Under the pieces are notes generated by a model. The model was not told where the DNA came from. It was given only the letters and a program-made list of their open reading frames with translations, and searched no databases. Below, in pieces: positions 52,097-61,999 of a DNA stretch of 64,000 nt; position 1 is the stretch's first letter, and each line of letters opens with the position of its first letter. This DNA comes from UBA1426 sp050953365. Lineage in GTDB: Bacteria > Bacillota > Clostridia > Peptostreptococcales > Anaerovoracaceae. The stretch lies in the NCBI GenBank assembly GCA_050953365.1, contig JBMNMN010000023.1, positions 11,122 through 75,121 on the forward strand. Direction: 5' to 3'. Made by a program: the position numbers and the translations under genes.

Positions 52097-53440
52097 ATGA
52101 CAAACTTAGCCGAAAAGTATATTGAGATCGTGAAACAACGGAATCCGGGCGAACCAGAGTTCCAGCAAGCCGTAGAAGAAGTTCTCCGCTCTCTGGAGCC
52201 GGTTTTGGCAAAGCACCCCGAATTTGAGAAGGCCGGTCTGATTGAAAGGCTTATCGAGCCTGAGAGAGCAATTCAATTTAGAGTTGCCTGGGTTGATGAC
52301 TCCGGTCAAGTTCAGGTTAACAGAGGGTACAGATATCAGTTTAACAGCGCCCTCGGCCCCTACAAAGGCGGGCTCAGATTTGCGCCGAACGTAAATCCAA
52401 GCGTAATGAAATTCTTGGCCTTTGAGCAGATTTTCAAGAACGCACTCACCGGTCTTCCCATTGGCGGAGGAAAAGGCGGAGCAGACTTTGATCCGACCGG
52501 TAAATCCGATGGTGAAATAATGAGATTCTGCCAAGCTTTCATGAATGAGCTGTACAGACATATCGGCCCGTACACCGATAGCCCTGCCGGCGATTTAGGC
52601 GTCGGAGCCAGAGAGATCGGATACCTGTATGGTCAGTATAAGAAGCTCGTCAATAGATTCGACGAGACCGTAACAGGTAAACATATTAATTACGGCGGGC
52701 TCAACGGAAGAGCGGAAGCCACAGGATTCGGAATCGTCTATTTTGCCGATTGCATGCTGAAAGCCAACGGCGAAGAGCTGGCGGGCAAAAAAGTCGTTAT
52801 CTCCGGTTTCGGTAATGTAGCTTGGGGCACAGCGCTCAAATTAGAAGAGTTAGGCGCTAAAGTAATCGCTTTCTCCGGTCCGGACGGATATATTCTGGAC
52901 GAAGCCGGCGTTACGGGAGAGAAAATCGATTACTTCCTCGAACTGAGAAACAGCGGAAAGAATATCTGCCAGCCTTATGCAGACAAATTCCCCGGCGCAG
53001 TATTCGTTCCCGGAAAGAAACCTTGGGAAGTTAAAGCCGACTTGTACATCCCCTGCGCAATGCAGAATGATATCCACCTGGAAGACGCCAAGAACATCGT
53101 TGCTTCCGGAGCTAAGTATCTTTGCGAAGGCGCAAACATGCCTACCACCAATGAGGCCCTGGATTATCTGATGAAGAACGGCGTTATCGTTGGTCCTTGC
53201 AAAGCTGCCAATGCCGGCGGTGTGGCCTGCTCCTGCATCGAGATGGGCCAGAACGCAGGACACACTGTATTCTCACCCGAGCAGGTTCACGCCCAGCTCA
53301 AGAGCATCATGGTCAATATTCATGACAGCGCCGCCAAAGCGGCACAAGACTATGGACTCGGTTACAACCTGGTCGCCGGCGCGAATATTGCCGGTTTCAT
53401 GAAGGTAGCCAACGCAATGATGGCACAGGGTGTGGTCTAA
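52097..53440 (+). CDS. gdhA: NADP-type glutamate dehydrogenase
   Basis: 447 residues, the hexameric ~450-residue class. The glutamate-binding region shows YKGGLRFAPNVN, KNALTGLPIGGGKGG with the catalytic Lys, and the conserved Asp in SPAGDLGVG. The nucleotide-binding domain has GFGNVAWG. It links 2-oxoglutarate and ammonia with glutamate; in an amino-acid-fermenting anaerobe it may run in the oxidative direction. Cofactor preference is inferred from family type. The ATG at 52097 follows GAGGAGA; an upstream ATG at 52079 is less likely. Confidence 0.95.
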   Translation: MTNLAEKYIEIVKQRNPGEPEFQQAVEEVLRSLEPVLAKHPEFEKAGLIERLIEPERAIQFRVAWVDDSGQVQVNRGYRYQFNSALGPYKGGLRFAPNVNPSVMKFLAFEQIFKNALTGLPIGGGKGGADFDPTGKSDGEIMRFCQAFMNELYRHIGPYTDSPAGDLGVGAREIGYLYGQYKKLVNRFDETVTGKHINYGGLNGRAEATGFGIVYFADCMLKANGEELAGKKVVISGFGNVAWGTALKLEELGAKVIAFSGPDGYILDEAGVTGEKIDYFLELRNSGKNICQPYADKFPGAVFVPGKKPWEVKADLYIPCAMQNDIHLEDAKNIVASGAKYLCEGANMPTTNEALDYLMKNGVIVGPCKAANAGGVACSCIEMGQNAGHTVFSPEQVHAQLKSIMVNIHDSAAKAAQDYGLGYNLVAGANIAGFMKVANAMMAQGVV

Positions 53441-53493
53441 ACCCGAATTCGGGCCATAAATCGCATATTGTGGCAAATCACATACACATATAC

Positions 53494-53525
53494 AAAGAGA
53501 GCGGTTGCAACCGCTCTCTTTATTT
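53494..53525. terminator. bidirectional terminator between gdhA and nifJ
   Basis: A near-perfect 28-base palindrome, AAAGAGAGCGGTT/AACCGCTCTCTTT, with T-rich sequence on the plus side. It lies between convergent gdhA and nifJ, and may serve both. Confidence 0.88.
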
Positions 53526-53545
53526 GATTCCCTTTATTTGATTAG

Positions 53546-56500
53546 CTATTGTTCCGCTAACTTTTTATAGGTTTCGTACCTTTCGGCTGCATCCGCCTCC
53601 GCCTTTTCAAACAGTTGCTCCGCTACCTCCGGGAACTCCGAGAGCAGAGCCGTATACCTTACTTGACCCATTAGGAACTCACGGAAAGGTCTGGACGGTG
53701 CCTTGGAATCCAAGATGAAGGGGTTCTTGCCTTCTTTCTTCAACTCCGGATTGTAGCGATACAGATGCCAGTAACCGGTCTCCACCGCATCCTTCATGTC
53801 TTCCTGGGTCTTGCCCATTCCCTTCTTGATGCCGTGGTTGATGCAGGGAGCGTAGCAGATAATCAGCGAAGGACCATCGTATTTTTCGGCTTCGATAAGC
53901 GCCTTGAGCAGCTGGTTCTTGTCTGCCCCCATACCCACCTGCGCCACATAGACGTAGCCGTAGGACATGGCCATCATGCCCAGATCCTTTTTCTTGATCT
54001 TCTTTCCGGAAGCCGCAAACTTGGCAATGGCAGCCGTGGGCGTTGATTTTGAGGACTGGCCGCCGGTATTGGAGTACACTTCCGTGTCAAATACGAGAAC
54101 GTTGATGTCTTCTCCCGATGCCAACACATGGTCCAATCCGCCGTATCCGATATCATAGGCCCAGCCGTCTCCGCCGACCGCCCAGATGGATCTCTTAACA
54201 AGGAAGTCTTTCCGGTCCAGGATCTCTTCAACGAGAGCCTTGGATTCTTCATCGAGAGACGCCGTATTTTCAAGAGCCGTAAGCACTTTTTCACTGGCCT
54301 CTCTGGAGACCGCGCCGTCACTCTTTGTGGCGATCCAGTTTTCAAAGGCTTCTTTCATTTCCGAAGGAATATCTTTTGTAAGCAAGACCTCCATGCAGTC
54401 CTGTATCTTATCTCTCATCTGACGGACGCCGAGGGCCATACCGAGGCCATACTCTGCGTTGTCCTCAAACAGCGAGTTGGCCCAGGAAGGTCCTCTTCCG
54501 TTTTCATCCTTGCAGTAAGGCATGCTGGGAGCCGATGCGCCCCAAATGGAGGAACAACCCGTGGCATTGGCAATCATCATCCGATCGCCAAAGAGCTGTG
54601 TCACAAGCTTGATATAAGGAGTCTCACCGCAACCTGCGCAAGCGCCGGAGAACTCAATATAGGGCTGTGCGAACTGGCTGCCTTTAATGCTGGACTTGTT
54701 CATCAGGTCATCCTTGATGGATACAGTCTGGCTGTAATCCCAGTTTTCCGCCTGATCCAGCTGGGTGCCGATGGGCTTCATCACAAGTGCCTTGGTCTTT
54801 GCCGGGCAGATGTCCGCGCAGTTTCCGCAGCCCAGGCAGTCCAGAGGTGATACCTGCATTCTGTATTCCAGACCTTCTAGGCCCTTTCCTACGGCCTTCA
54901 AGGTCTTAAAGCCTTCGGGTGCACCGGCTTTCTCCTCAGCGGAAAGCAGCGCCGGGCGAATGGAAGCATGGGGGCATACGAAGGAACACTGGTTGCACTG
55001 AATGCAGTTTTCCGGAATCCATTCCGGCACATTGACCGCAACGCCTCTCTTTTCGTAGGCTGCGGTTCCCGATGGGAAGGTCCCGTCTTCTCTGCCGACA
55101 AATGCGCTGACAGGAAGTTCATCCCCTTCCTGGCGGTTCATGGGAATCAAAACTTCCTCGATGAATTCGGGAACATCCTTGGCTTCAACTTCTTCGTCAA
55201 TCGCATCCGCCCATTCGGCCGGTACGTTGACCTTTACAAGCTCTTCTATTCCTTTGTCGATGGCCGCGTTGTTCATGGCCACAATGTTTGCGCCTTTCTT
55301 GCCGTAGGTGTGTTCCACGGCCTCTTTCAGATATGCTACCGCATCCTCAATGGGAATGACCTTGGCCAGCTTAAAGAAAGCGGACTGCATGATCATATTG
55401 ATCCGATTTCCCAGCCCCAGTTCTTCTGCGATCTTTGTCGCATTGATGGTATAGAAGTTGATCTCATTTTCTGCAAGATATCTCTTCATGGACGCCGGAA
55501 GATGCTCGGAAAGCTCTTTCTCGTCCCACAGGCAGTTCAGCAGGAAAGTGCCGCCCTTCTTCAAGCCCTTCAGCAGGTCGTATTGATGCACGTACGCCTG
55601 GGTGTGGCATGCGACAAAATCCGCCTCATTGATCAGATAAGTCGATCGAATCTTTTCCTTCCCGAAACGAAGATGAGAAACGGTCACGCCGCCGGACTTC
55701 TTCGAGTCATATGAGAAGTATCCTTGAGCGTACAAATCTGTCTTGTCTCCGATGATTTTAATGGCGTTCTTGTTGGCGCCCACCGTGCCGTCGGAACCCA
55801 ATCCCCAGAATTTGCAGCGGATGGTGCCTTCCGGTTCCGTAAAGATTCCTTTTACCGTTTCAAGGGAAGTATGGGTCACATCATCCACAATTCCGATGGT
55901 GAATTGATCCTTAGGCTCGTCCTTTGCAAGGTTATCATAGACAGCAACAATCTGGCCGGGAGTCGTGTCTTTGGACCCGAGTCCGTAGCGGCCGCCGTAG
56001 ATTTCCGGAGCGTCTTTGTCATTGAAGTACATGGTCCTCACGTCCATATAGAGAGGATCGCCAAGGGCGCCGGGCTCCTTTGTCCGTTCCAATACGGCAA
56101 TTCGTTTAACCGATTTCGGCATAACGGCCTTCAGGTATTCGGGAGCAAAAGGCCTGTACAGTCTGACCTTAATCAGGCCCACTTTCCGGCCCTGTTTCAT
56201 AAGATAATTAATAGTCTCTTCAATCGTCTCGCAGACAGAGCCCATTGCAATGATTACATGCTCCGCCTCAGGATGCCCTACATAGTCGAAAAGTTTGTAC
56301 TTTCTGCCGGTCAGATCACTGATCTTGTTCATATAATCTTCCACAATGGCCGGTACGGTTTCGTAAAACTTATTGGAAGCTTCCCTTGCCTGGAAGAAGA
56401 TGTCCGGGTTCTGCGCCGTGCCGCGGATAACCGGGCGCTCCGGGTTCAGCGCGTTGTCGCGGAATCTCTGCACCGCGTCCATATCCAGCAGCTTTGCAAA

Positions 56501-57076
56501 ATCTTCATACTCAATGACTTCAATTTTTTGAACCTCGTGGGAGGTACGGAAACCGTCAAAGAAATGAAGGAAAGGCACCCGGCTTTTAATAGCCGCAAGA
56601 TGCGCGATCCCTCCCAGATCCATAACTTCTTGAACGGAACAGGATGCCAAAAGGGCAAAACCCGTCTGCCTTGTGGCCATTACGTCGGAATGATCTCCGA
56701 AAATACAAAGGGCGTGGGTGGCCAGTGTCCTTGCGGAAACGTGGAACACGCCCGGGAGCAATTCTCCCGCAATTTTATACATATTCGGAATCATCAACAA
56801 AAGTCCTTGCGAAGCGGTGTAAGTAGTCGTTAAAGCGCCTGCCGCCAAGGAGCCGTGAACAGCCCCTGCAGCGCCGGCCTCAGACTGCATCTCAACAACA
56901 TTAACTTCTTGTCCAAAGATGTTCTTTTTTCCATAAGCTGCCCATTCATCAACTGCTTCTGCCATATTGGAAGAAGGCGTGATGGGATAGATCGCCGCAA
57001 CATCCGTAAACGCGTAGGATACATACGCCGCAGCGGTGTTGCCGTCCATGGTTTTCATGTTTTTCTTCTGCCCCAT
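53546..57076 (-). CDS. nifJ: pyruvate:ferredoxin (flavodoxin) oxidoreductase
   Basis: 1176 residues, the single-chain homodimeric PFOR. Domain order is: N-terminal pyruvate/TPP pyrimidine domain (AAAYVSYAFTDVAAIYPITPSS), middle gamma domain (GRYGLGSKDTTPGQI; FGLG-like region), two 4Fe-4S motifs (CIQCNQCSFVCPHA near 693 and CLGCGNCADICPAK near 750), and the C-terminal TPP domain (CAGCGETPY, GDGWAYDIGYGG, NTGGQSSKSTP). It oxidises pyruvate to acetyl-CoA and reduces ferredoxin, central to clostridial energy metabolism. AAGGAG precedes the ATG. Confidence 0.97.
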   Translation of the reverse strand: MGQKKNMKTMDGNTAAAYVSYAFTDVAAIYPITPSSNMAEAVDEWAAYGKKNIFGQEVNVVEMQSEAGAAGAVHGSLAAGALTTTYTASQGLLLMIPNMYKIAGELLPGVFHVSARTLATHALCIFGDHSDVMATRQTGFALLASCSVQEVMDLGGIAHLAAIKSRVPFLHFFDGFRTSHEVQKIEVIEYEDFAKLLDMDAVQRFRDNALNPERPVIRGTAQNPDIFFQAREASNKFYETVPAIVEDYMNKISDLTGRKYKLFDYVGHPEAEHVIIAMGSVCETIEETINYLMKQGRKVGLIKVRLYRPFAPEYLKAVMPKSVKRIAVLERTKEPGALGDPLYMDVRTMYFNDKDAPEIYGGRYGLGSKDTTPGQIVAVYDNLAKDEPKDQFTIGIVDDVTHTSLETVKGIFTEPEGTIRCKFWGLGSDGTVGANKNAIKIIGDKTDLYAQGYFSYDSKKSGGVTVSHLRFGKEKIRSTYLINEADFVACHTQAYVHQYDLLKGLKKGGTFLLNCLWDEKELSEHLPASMKRYLAENEINFYTINATKIAEELGLGNRINMIMQSAFFKLAKVIPIEDAVAYLKEAVEHTYGKKGANIVAMNNAAIDKGIEELVKVNVPAEWADAIDEEVEAKDVPEFIEEVLIPMNRQEGDELPVSAFVGREDGTFPSGTAAYEKRGVAVNVPEWIPENCIQCNQCSFVCPHASIRPALLSAEEKAGAPEGFKTLKAVGKGLEGLEYRMQVSPLDCLGCGNCADICPAKTKALVMKPIGTQLDQAENWDYSQTVSIKDDLMNKSSIKGSQFAQPYIEFSGACAGCGETPYIKLVTQLFGDRMMIANATGCSSIWGASAPSMPYCKDENGRGPSWANSLFEDNAEYGLGMALGVRQMRDKIQDCMEVLLTKDIPSEMKEAFENWIATKSDGAVSREASEKVLTALENTASLDEESKALVEEILDRKDFLVKRSIWAVGGDGWAYDIGYGGLDHVLASGEDINVLVFDTEVYSNTGGQSSKSTPTAAIAKFAASGKKIKKKDLGMMAMSYGYVYVAQVGMGADKNQLLKALIEAEKYDGPSLIICYAPCINHGIKKGMGKTQEDMKDAVETGYWHLYRYNPELKKEGKNPFILDSKAPSRPFREFLMGQVRYTALLSEFPEVAEQLFEKAEADAAERYETYKKLAEQ

Positions 57077-57372
57077 ATCTTTCTCCTTTGCTGTACAATC
57101 TATATTAATACATCAAATACATTCCCAACCATATTGTTCCTGATTGTCTGTGTTTATATAATTATAATTGTTGTGTCTGTATTTGCCATATTCAAAAGTA
57201 TAAATCTTAGAAATGTGGAGCCCCACAATGTCTAACAAGTCGCATAATATTATATTAAATATTAGGGATTTAATCAAGTAAAGCGCAAGGAAAAGCTGTA
57301 ATAAAGTTGGGTATTGATTCATTTCCTTTTCACCATAATCATATAAGGATATGGGTGAATTTACGGATATTA

Positions 57373-57402
57373 TTGCGTAATATGGAAAATCCATTATATA
57401 AT
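57373..57402 (+). promoter_or_regulatory. candidate promoter of the AI-2E family transporter
   Basis: TTGCGT (57373-57378), 18 bases, TATAAT (57397-57402), about 24 bases before the start codon. The 57077-57425 gap is AT-rich and otherwise shows no convincing gene. Confidence 0.5.
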
Positions 57403-57425
57403 GAAAACAAATTTAGGGGGTGCAC

Positions 57426-58607
57426 ATGAACAAGCTCAAAGAATTATTCACAGATTGGCGATACCTGAAATTTTCGTTTTATATTATTTTCACGGCCGCG
57501 CTGCTTTATATACTGTATTTTATCATAAAGAATTTCAGCGCCGTGTTCACGTGGGTCCTCGGCGCTCTCGGCAGTATTTGCGCCGCTCTTTCCCCCCTTT
57601 TTATCGGCCTTGTGTTGGCTTATCTGCTCAGTCCCCTCGTGGACATCGTAGACAATAAAATCATTAGCAAGCTTTTCTTCAAGCTGCCGCGAAGCCAGAA
57701 AAAGGCGGAAAAACAGCTGCAGGCGCGGAGAACTTTAAGCATACTCCTTACCTATATTATAATCTTGCTTATAATAATCCTTTTGATCTATTCCTTTGCT
57801 TTCCTCATCGTGGGACAATTGGTCTTCACCGGACTCACGGGCGTCCTTGAAAGCATTGTCACGTATTTTTCGCAATACGAAGAGTTGTTCCGGAATTTCA
57901 TAAACTCGCTGCCGGACAACGGACTGGAAGCTCGATTTGAAACGCTGATTGACGATGTGGCGCAGTGGATCTCCAGAAATTTCAGCGGCGAAGCGGTTCT
58001 CGACTTCATCGCAGGACTTGGAGGAAGCTTGGTCAACGTGGCCTTGGGTATGGTGGTGTCCATCTATTTGATTAAAGACAAGGACTTTTTCAAGAGGCTT
58101 TGGAGAAAGGCGATTCACCTGCTATTCCCAATGAAACAAGCCGCAAAGATAAACGAAGTATTGTACGATATGGACGTGATTTTTTCAAAATTCCTGCGGG
58201 GACAGCTTTTGGACGCTCTCATCGTGGCCATCATAACCTCTATGGTCTTGACGATTCTGCGTCTGGATTTCGCTGTCCTACTGGGCTGTTTTGCCGGCAT
58301 TACCAACATCATTCCTTATTTTGGCCCCGTTTTTGGCGCCATTCCGGCAATCGTCGTAGCGCTGTTTACCGGCGGTTTTTCCAAAGCGCTTGTAGTATTG
58401 ATTGCCTTTGTTATTATCCAACAGATCGATGCAAATCTCATCTATCCCAAAGTGGTGGGCTCAAGCACCGGCCTTCATCCTGTATTCGTGTTGCTGGCAG
58501 TCACCTTCGGCGGCTACTTCTGGGGACTCCTGGGCATGATACTCGCCGTTCCCGTAGTTGCATGCATCAAGCTTTTCATCCTGCGTAAAGCCGGGGACAT
58601 AGAGTAG
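57426..58607 (+). CDS. AI-2E family transporter (UPF0118)
   Basis: 393 residues. Seven to eight membrane helices: two to three near the N-terminus (about 15-80), a loop domain, then a C-terminal bundle with LDFAVLLGCFAGITNIIPYFGP, which is the family signature, and YPKVVGSSTGLHPVFVLLAV. Family members export autoinducer-2 in E. coli or act as Na+/H+ antiporters in other bacteria; the substrate here is unknown. The ATG at 57426 is preferred to the GTG at 57420 because AGGGGG lies just upstream. Confidence 0.9.
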   Translation: MNKLKELFTDWRYLKFSFYIIFTAALLYILYFIIKNFSAVFTWVLGALGSICAALSPLFIGLVLAYLLSPLVDIVDNKIISKLFFKLPRSQKKAEKQLQARRTLSILLTYIIILLIIILLIYSFAFLIVGQLVFTGLTGVLESIVTYFSQYEELFRNFINSLPDNGLEARFETLIDDVAQWISRNFSGEAVLDFIAGLGGSLVNVALGMVVSIYLIKDKDFFKRLWRKAIHLLFPMKQAAKINEVLYDMDVIFSKFLRGQLLDALIVAIITSMVLTILRLDFAVLLGCFAGITNIIPYFGPVFGAIPAIVVALFTGGFSKALVVLIAFVIIQQIDANLIYPKVVGSSTGLHPVFVLLAVTFGGYFWGLLGMILAVPVVACIKLFILRKAGDIE

Positions 58608-58648
58608 ATCAGAGCAATTCATTAGTCACCTCAACCGCTGACAGCCTC

Positions 58649-59602
58649 CTAGGAAAATGTGATGACAGTACCGCTTTTTCCTTCCAGCGCCTCCAGGGCT
58701 TTACTCAGAGAGGCAATAATCGCTTTTTTGCCGGGATTGGCTTTTACAAATTTGACAGCCGCCTGAACCTTTGGCAGCATGCTTCCCGGCGCAAAATGGC
58801 CCTCTGCCATGTGACTCTCCGCTTCTGCCACCGTAAGGGCATCCAGGTCCTTCTGATTCGGCTTGTTGTAATTTAGGGCAACTTTATCAACAGCAGTAAG
58901 GATCAGCAGCGCATCCGCTTCTAACTGTTCCGCCAGCAGTTCGGCGGCAAAATCTTTATCGATAACGGCGGCCACACCTTCCAACGAACCATCCGGCTGT
59001 TCGATTACCGGAATACCGCCCCCGCCTGCGGCGATGACAATACCGGAGCCGCAAAGCTGCTTCACTGTATCAATCTCAACAATTCTCTGCGGGATCGGAG
59101 AAGCGACCACGCGACGCCAGCCTCTTCCCGCATCCTCCTTCATCACATACCCTTTCTCCTCCATCAACACTTTGGCCTCTTCCTCGGTGTAAAAAGAGCC
59201 GATGGGCTTTGTGGGATTTTGAAATGCGGGATCATCGCTATTTACCACTACCTGTGTTACAAGTGTAGCAACGGGTATACCTTTTTTTTGCTTAGCCAGC
59301 GCCATTCCAAGGGCCTGTTGAATGTGATAGCCGATATAGCCCTGGCTCATAGCTCCTACAACATCAAAAGGCATAACAGGAGTTACGTCCTTTGCCGCTT
59401 CCGATGCGATCAATATTCTCCCTACTTGAGGGCCGTTTCCGTGCACGATGGCAATTTCATAGTTTCTGTTTATAATCTCTACCAGGTATTCACAGGTTCT
59501 TTTTACAACTTCCAACTGGGCCTCCGCAGTGGCAGCAGAATTGGAATCCTGAAGGGCGTTGCCTCCCAGCGCGATTACTATTTTGCTCTTTCCTTCTGTC
59601 AT
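58649..59602 (-). CDS. arcC: carbamate kinase
   Basis: 317 residues of the amino-acid kinase fold: IALGGNAL at the N-terminus, HGNGPQVG, the insert subdomain near 120-160, VIAAGGGGIPVI and VDKVALNYNKP. It makes ATP from carbamoyl phosphate. It lies 11 bases downstream of the ornithine carbamoyltransferase gene; together they allow ATP formation from citrulline. Arginine deiminase (arcA) is not in the window. Confidence 0.96.
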   Translation of the reverse strand: MTEGKSKIVIALGGNALQDSNSAATAEAQLEVVKRTCEYLVEIINRNYEIAIVHGNGPQVGRILIASEAAKDVTPVMPFDVVGAMSQGYIGYHIQQALGMALAKQKKGIPVATLVTQVVVNSDDPAFQNPTKPIGSFYTEEEAKVLMEEKGYVMKEDAGRGWRRVVASPIPQRIVEIDTVKQLCGSGIVIAAGGGGIPVIEQPDGSLEGVAAVIDKDFAAELLAEQLEADALLILTAVDKVALNYNKPNQKDLDALTVAEAESHMAEGHFAPGSMLPKVQAAVKFVKANPGKKAIIASLSKALEALEGKSGTVITFS

Positions 59603-59613
59603 GCAATCCTCCC

Positions 59614-60672
59614 TCAGCCTGCGATCTGAATATTTGCTTGATCCTTCATGTTTTCAGTCTCCACCAACGTTATTGACTTGGCGTTATATAACGTGGCCAC
59701 AAGTACGGCCTTTATGGTGTGCATGCGGTTTTCCGCTTCATCAAAGACTACCGAATGGTGGCTTCTGAACACTTCATCCGTTACCTCACGGATGTCATAA
59801 CCTTTTTCCATCCACTCTTTTGCCATTTTTGTTTCGAAATCATGGAAGGAAGGCAGGCAGTGCATAAAAAGAACGTTGGGATTCCCGGTCTGTTTGAGGG
59901 TTTCCGCAGTTACTTTATAAGGAGTCAGCATTTTTACTCTGACAGGAATCTGGTCTTCTTCTCCCATGGAGCACCAAACGTCTGTATAAATTACATCCGC
60001 ATCCTTCAGACAGTCCGCCATATGGCTTACCTCAATAGTTGCGCCCGTTTCCTCGGCGATTGCCTTCGCATCGGCCAGCACCTGCCCGTCTATCTTCAGT
60101 TCTTTTGGGCCATAGGCCACAAAATGCATTCCCATCTTCGCGCAGCCGTACATCCAAGCATAGCTCATATTGTTTCTGATGTCGCCGCAAAATACAACTT
60201 TAATATCCTTAAGCGGCTTTTTACAATGCTCTTCGATGGTCATCAAGTCGGCCAGAATCTGCGTCGGGTGATCTACGTCCGTCAGCCCGTTCCATACAGG
60301 AACCCCTGAATATTTCGCCAGGTCTTCCACCACCTTCTGGTCAGAGCCCCGATATTCGATGCCATCATACATTCTGCCCAGTACTTTTGCCGTATCTTCA
60401 AGGGATTCCTTTTTGCCCATCTGAGAGCAGTTGGGATCTAAAAAAGTTACGTGTCCGCCTTCATCAAGGCATGCGACTTCAAATGCGCATCTCGTTCTTG
60501 TGGAGGGCTTTTCGAAAAGCAGGACGATGTTTTTCCCGCGGAGCAGCGAACCGGTGATTCCCGCTTTTTTCTTTGCTTTCAAATCATGGGCAAGATCCAA
60601 AAGGTAGCGGATTTCGGCGGGAGTATAGTCCTTTAAGGTTAGAAAGCTTTTTCCTTTTAAATTCACTTTCAT
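59614..60672 (-). CDS. arcB: ornithine carbamoyltransferase, probably catabolic
   Basis: 352 residues. The carbamoyl phosphate site FEKPSTRTRCAFE and the ornithine site with HCLPSFHD and EVFRSHHSVVFDEAENR are intact. The C-terminal extension and the adjacent carbamate kinase favour the catabolic ArcB type, but biosynthetic ArgF cannot be excluded because argGH are in the same window. The ATG at 60672 has GAGAGG upstream; the open frame extends to 60759 over the promoter region. Confidence 0.93.
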   Translation of the reverse strand: MKVNLKGKSFLTLKDYTPAEIRYLLDLAHDLKAKKKAGITGSLLRGKNIVLLFEKPSTRTRCAFEVACLDEGGHVTFLDPNCSQMGKKESLEDTAKVLGRMYDGIEYRGSDQKVVEDLAKYSGVPVWNGLTDVDHPTQILADLMTIEEHCKKPLKDIKVVFCGDIRNNMSYAWMYGCAKMGMHFVAYGPKELKIDGQVLADAKAIAEETGATIEVSHMADCLKDADVIYTDVWCSMGEEDQIPVRVKMLTPYKVTAETLKQTGNPNVLFMHCLPSFHDFETKMAKEWMEKGYDIREVTDEVFRSHHSVVFDEAENRMHTIKAVLVATLYNAKSITLVETENMKDQANIQIAG

Positions 60673-60748
60673 TTTGATTACCTCTCTTCCATATTCACAA
60701 AATCGAACTATCAAAGGGATGGTTCCGATTCTTAATTCTAATGAGTAT

Positions 60749-60781
60749 TTATTAATCATCTTTAATATATATGATTAATAA
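60749..60781 (-). promoter_or_regulatory. palindromic candidate operator upstream of arcB
   Basis: TTATTAATCAT (60749-60759) and ATGATTAATAA (60771-60781) are perfect 11-bp arms with an 11-base spacer. A further AT-rich TGCATAATAATCAATA stretch lies next to it. An arginine-responsive regulator (ArgR/AhrC type) is a reasonable guess but unproven. Confidence 0.5.
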
Positions 60782-60890
60782 TTATACATAGTTGTGCATA
60801 ATAATCAATACTAATTTTAATAATTTTTAATATTTCCTGAATTGCAATAACAAGTTGAACTATTCTCCGTACCTTGACCAATCTCTGTTG

Positions 60891-61882
60891 TTAAAGAGCA
60901 TAGATTAAATCGAGTTCCTCTTCGAAGAGCTCCTCCGGGGTTTTGTAGCCTAGGATCTTTCTAGGGAGGCCATTCATCCATTCCTCTATTCGCTCGATGG
61001 CCTCTAAGCTGTAATCGGAAATCTTCTTCCCTTTCGGGATGAAGCGTCGTATCATGCCATTATGGTTTTCATTGGTGCCTCGTTCAAATGAGGAGAAGGG
61101 GTGGGTAAAGTATACTCCTACATTCTGTTCTTTCAGTCTGGACAGGGAGGCGAACTCAGATCCGTTGTCGGAAGTGATAGTCTTGAAAGCTTCATGGAAC
61201 TGACTGCCAAATTCCTCCTTGATCGTATCAATTTCCTTCATTACTGCTTCTGCTGTTCTTGCTGAAATTTTACGAATCAGTGCGTTTCTGGTCTTCCGTT
61301 CGACGATAGTCAACAAGCTTTCGTCCTCCTTGGATTTTGAACCGATGACTGTATCGATCTCCCAGTGGCCGAATTCTTCTCGTTCCTCCACATGGGAAGG
61401 ACGGCTTTCAATACTGTCACCGAGGTTTCGCTTGTTTGCCCTGATACGAACCCCTTTAGGGCTGCGCCTCAGTTTTAGTGGCAGGTCAGTATTCTTAACC
61501 TTTAGGAGCCCCAAGTCGATGTAGTTATAGATGGTCTTGGTGCAAAGCATCTTATCAAATTTACCAGTTGCTGCGGCCCTACCCACGGCAGAGTCCACGG
61601 ACCAATCTTCCTCTAACATCATCTTCTCAATATAGCCTACGAACTCACTGCACTGTAGCAGCTCGTACCTGCGACCAGTGTTGCGGCGATTTGCCTCATA
61701 TTTAGCCTGACCGGCATCAGCATAGTAGATTTTTACAAATTTGCCCTGCTTTATCTGTTCCACTGTGCCACGCCTAAGTTCGTTTGTAATGGTGTTTATG
61801 GGACGATTTAGCAGCTTTGCGATGGCATAAGCAGTTTTGCCTTCACCAGCCAATAACTCGATTTTTACCCGCTCTTTAAAAG
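60891..61882 (-). pseudogene. IS30 transposase, main part, 5' end separated by insertion
   Basis: About 330 codons with the IS30 layout: helix-turn-helix (AYAIAKLLNRPINTITNELRRG), then the DDE core with GHWEIDTVIG, ITSDNGSEF and ERGTNENHNGMIRRFIPKG. The first 19 codons lie at 63860-63917, beyond the ISLre2 insertion. The frame upstream of FKERVKIELL meets a stop at the junction. A TTG at 61853 could start a shortened product lacking the first ~29 residues. Without excision the gene is probably inactive. Confidence 0.88.
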
Positions 61883-61999
61883 CTTAGAGTATAATTTTAG
61901 TTGGCAAAGAAAGAAAAAAGGAAGAGAGCAAAGCCCCCTTCCCCTCATACAAGAATTCCTGTAAGATAAGTTTGTGACAACAACCAACAGGAGGCTTGT

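Noticed and set aside
57113..57394. 93-residue minus-strand frame upstream of nifJ
   Set aside because: AT-rich codons, no convincing ribosome site, and it covers the promoter region of the divergent genes.
61853..61882. IS30 transposase frameshifted rather than interrupted
   Set aside because: The missing start codons and exact frame are recovered at 63860-63917 across a 9-bp target duplication.
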